Of a stretch of 8,001 nucleotides of DNA, positions 6,526-8,001 are shown one piece after another. The position numbers and the translations under genes were made by a program. Below the pieces are notes generated by a model, which saw nothing but the letters and a program-made list of their open reading frames with translations, did not search any database and was not told where the DNA came from. The stretch's first letter is position 1. Each line of letters starts with the position of its first letter. Source of the DNA: an uncultured Collinsella sp. (GTDB taxonomy: Bacteria; Actinomycetota; Coriobacteriia; Coriobacteriales; Coriobacteriaceae); contig CAUCXP010000057.1 in NCBI GenBank assembly GCA_958446785.1, positions 1-8,001 of the forward strand, in the 5' to 3' direction.

Positions 6526-6542
6526 TTGTATACAATATACAA
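6526..6542. promoter_or_regulatory. Candidate operator for the GntR/FCD regulator
   Basis: TTGTATACAATATACAA contains the perfect 12-bp palindrome ATTGTATACAAT (6525-6536) and an overlapping wider dyad, TTGTATA-N3-TATACAA. FadR/FCD-type GntR proteins typically bind short dyads with GTA...TAC half-sites, which this matches. It overlaps TACAAT (6531-6536), a likely -10 for the dimethylargininase-like gene, so binding would block that promoter. I could not find a good -35, so the promoter itself is weak or activator-dependent. The site is about 90 bp before the start codon. Confidence 0.6.
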
Positions 6543-6552
6543 AACAAGAAAA

Positions 6553-6602
6553 CCGCCCTAAGATAAAGCCATCGGAAGGAAGGCGGACGCAAGGAAGTCC
6601 GC
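6553..6602 (+). other. 5' leader with two mutually exclusive stems
   Basis: GCGGAC (6583-6588) can pair with GTCCGC (6597-6602) around an 8-base loop. The upstream CCGCC (6553-6557) can instead pair with GGCGG (6582-6586), which shares bases with the first stem. The leader ends with AAGGAGG (6620-6626), six bases before the ATG. The stems are short and no known riboswitch core is visible, so this may be only a simple leader hairpin. Confidence 0.3.
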
Positions 6603-6632
6603 TCAGTACTATGAGATCCAAGGAGGATCATC

Positions 6633-7409
6633 ATGACCAAGTTCAGCCACGTCATCATCCGTCGTCCCGGCAAGTCCCTGAGCAATGGCATCACGAGCGC
6701 TCCCGAGCTTGGCCAGCCCATCTACGAGCGCGCCATCGAGGAGCACTACGATTACGAGCATGCGCTCGAGCAGTGCGGCGTTGACGTGTCGGTGCTGCCG
6801 GCACTCGAGCAGTATCCCGACAGCTGCTTCGTCGAAGATCCGGCCGTTATCACTCGCTGCGGCGCCATCATTACCAACCCCGGCGCCGATAGCCGCAACG
6901 GCGAGAAGGACGAGATTGAGCCGGCCGTCCGTCGCTTCTTTGACGACGAGCATGTCAAGCACATCGTTTCTCCGGGCACGCTTGACGGCGGCGACGTCAT
7001 GATGGTCGGTGACCATTTCTACGTCGGTCGCTCCGCTCGTACCAACGAAGAGGGCATTCGCCAGTTCTGCGAGATTCTCGAGGGCTGGGGCCTCGAGGGT
7101 TCTGAGGTTCCGCTGGAGGAGGTCCTGCACCTCAAGACGGGCGTCAACTACATCGAGGACAACAACATGCTCGTCTCTGGTGAGTTCATCGATAAGCCCG
7201 ACTTTGCCCAGTACAACAAGATCGTCGTGCCCGAGGACGAGGCGTACGGCGCAAACTGCATCTGGGTCAACGGTACGGTCATCGTTGCCGAGGGCTATCC
7301 GACTGTGCTCAAGGCCGTGCAGGATCTGGGCTACAAGACACTCGTCGTTGACACCTCCGAGTATCGCAAGGTCGACGGCGGCCTTTCTTGCCTGTCGCTG
7401 CGCTTCTAA
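6633..7409 (+). CDS. ddaH: Dimethylarginine dimethylaminohydrolase (DDAH)-like enzyme
   Basis: A 258-residue cytoplasmic enzyme of the guanidine-modifying (amidinotransferase/arginine deiminase) fold. DDAH hydrolyses NG-methylated arginines to citrulline and a methylamine. Motifs match the DDAH family in order: PDSCFVEDPAVIT (62-74), GTLDGGDVMMVGDHFYVG (115-132), LHLKTGVNYI (165-174), GANCIWVN (206-213) and KVDGGLSCLSLRF (246-258). The likely catalytic residues are Cys253, His166 and an acidic residue in LDGGD (Asp118 is the best candidate); human DDAH1 carries the same LDGGDV, LHLKS, ANCIYLN and KVDGLLTC blocks. Length suits DDAH and is far below arginine deiminase (about 400). AAGGAGG lies six bases before the ATG. 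It is divergent from a GntR regulator and followed by an antiporter gene, which suggests an arginine or methylarginine catabolic unit. The true substrate is unproven; related enzymes act on other guanidino compounds. Confidence 0.85.
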   Translation: MTKFSHVIIRRPGKSLSNGITSAPELGQPIYERAIEEHYDYEHALEQCGVDVSVLPALEQYPDSCFVEDPAVITRCGAIITNPGADSRNGEKDEIEPAVRRFFDDEHVKHIVSPGTLDGGDVMMVGDHFYVGRSARTNEEGIRQFCEILEGWGLEGSEVPLEEVLHLKTGVNYIEDNNMLVSGEFIDKPDFAQYNKIVVPEDEAYGANCIWVNGTVIVAEGYPTVLKAVQDLGYKTLVVDTSEYRKVDGGLSCLSLRF

Positions 7410-7444
7410 CGCGATAGCTGTAACAGTCTGATGATCGCTTGACC

Positions 7445-7484
7445 GATGGCCCGGCACCCGATTCGGGACGTCCGGGCCATCTTT
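7445..7484 (+). terminator. GC-rich hairpin with short T-run between DDAH and antiporter genes
   Basis: GATGGCCCGG (7445-7454) pairs perfectly with CCGGGCCATC (7472-7481), followed by TTTCGTT. The loop holds a second small stem, CCCG-ATT-CGGG (7457-7467). It begins 35 bases after the DDAH stop codon. The T-run is short, so termination is probably partial. Only 37 bases lie between it and the antiporter start, too few for a full promoter, so the antiporter depends on readthrough or processing here. Confidence 0.75.
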
Positions 7485-7518
7485 CGTTCGATCACATGAT
7501 GAAGGGGGTGCACATACA

Positions 7519-8001
7519 ATGGCCTCTAAAGCTCAAAATGAAGAGATTATCGACCCTAATGGCCTCGATCTCTTTCGTCTGACCATGATGGTTATTACCG
7601 CCAGTATTTGTGGCGGCATCTTTTCGCTTGCCGGCGATATGGCAGCAGGCGGGGCAAATACCGGTGCGGTTATCGTCTCGTGGGGAATTTGCTTTATTGG
7701 CGTCTTTGCGCTGATGATGGTGTTCAACGGTTTGTCTCAGGCCCGTCCCGACCTGACCGGCGGCATCTATGCATACGCTGCGGCCGGTTTTGGCGATTAC
7801 ATTGGATTCAACTCCGCTTGGGGCTACTGGATCAGCGCATGTCTTTCCAACGTGAGCTTTGCGCTCTTGCTGTTTAGCGCGCTGGGCTATTTCTTCCCCG
7901 CGTTTGGCGCGGGTAACAACCTGCTTTCTATCGTCTGCGCCAGCGTGTTTTTGTGGTTCCTTACCGCCCTTGTGCTTCGTGGCGTTAAGGAGGCTGCGGG
8001 C
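7519..8001 (+). CDS. Basic amino acid antiporter (ArcD/APA family), cut by window edge
   Basis: The first 161 residues of an amino acid-polyamine-organocation (APC) transporter in the inner membrane; the family is about 450-500 residues, so most of it lies beyond the right edge. Membrane segments are at about 20-40, 47-70, 96-125 and 135-155. ITASICGGIFSLAGDMAAGG (26-45) corresponds to the broken first helix that binds substrate. RPDLTGGIYAYAAAGFGDY (76-94) and IGFNSAWGYWIS (95-106) are hallmarks of the arginine/ornithine and related basic amino acid antiporters (ArcD, lysine and agmatine exchangers). The start has GGGGG ten bases upstream of the ATG, a rather long spacing. It follows the DDAH-like gene after a hairpin, so it probably imports arginine or a methylated arginine, exchanging it for a product. 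Exact substrates cannot be read from this part. Confidence 0.9.
   Translation, partial: MASKAQNEEIIDPNGLDLFRLTMMVITASICGGIFSLAGDMAAGGANTGAVIVSWGICFIGVFALMMVFNGLSQARPDLTGGIYAYAAAGFGDYIGFNSAWGYWISACLSNVSFALLLFSALGYFFPAFGAGNNLLSIVCASVFLWFLTALVLRGVKEAAG

Noticed and set aside
6543..6632. Guanidine riboswitch ahead of the DDAH-like gene
   Set aside because: No paired ACGR loops or guanidine-I core could be found in the leader.
6609..7457. Minus-strand 282-residue frame opposite the DDAH-like gene
   Set aside because: It is a shadow of a gene with complete family motifs and runs into the terminator hairpin.

Overview
The window is GC-rich bacterial chromosome with strong GGAGG-type ribosome binding sites and densely packed genes. 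The mix of genes is a stand-alone PTS glucose-type EIIA, an OafA-like surface acyltransferase, a dimethylargininase-like enzyme beside a basic amino acid antiporter, and canonical asnS. It suggests a high-GC Gram-positive of the gut Coriobacteriia type, Collinsella-like. That placement is an inference from general similarity and was not tested. I see no phage genes, insertion sequences, CRISPR array, tRNA or rRNA.

Left part (1-4387, genes on the minus strand): in transcription order, a stand-alone IIA-Glc protein (crr-like), a membrane acyltransferase fused to an SGNH domain, and asparaginyl-tRNA synthetase, whose C-terminus runs off the left edge. They are probably separate transcription units: asnS has its own promoter-like sequence, and so does crr. 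A perfect 10-bp palindrome, GAAACGTTTC, which looks like a LacI/CcpA/Cra-type operator, occurs twice. One copy is in the crr leader. The other sits inside a larger inverted repeat between crr and the acyltransferase.

Middle (4388-5727): a plus-strand alpha/beta hydrolase (esterase) converges with a minus-strand GntR gene. The 440 bp between them hold a 63-bp inverted repeat and then a very regular array. Eight copies of a 15-bp element (GGAAA-N5-TCCCG) lie in alternating orientation, each starting exactly 31 bp after the last. This is the most unusual structure in the window.

Right part (5728-8001): a GntR/FCD regulator is divergent from a dimethylargininase (DDAH)-like amidinohydrolase, which is followed by an ArcD-type antiporter cut by the right edge. 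An ATTGTATACAAT dyad in the divergent intergenic region is a good operator candidate. The layout suggests a regulated module for uptake and breakdown of arginine or methylated arginine. A strong hairpin between enzyme and transporter would set their relative expression.
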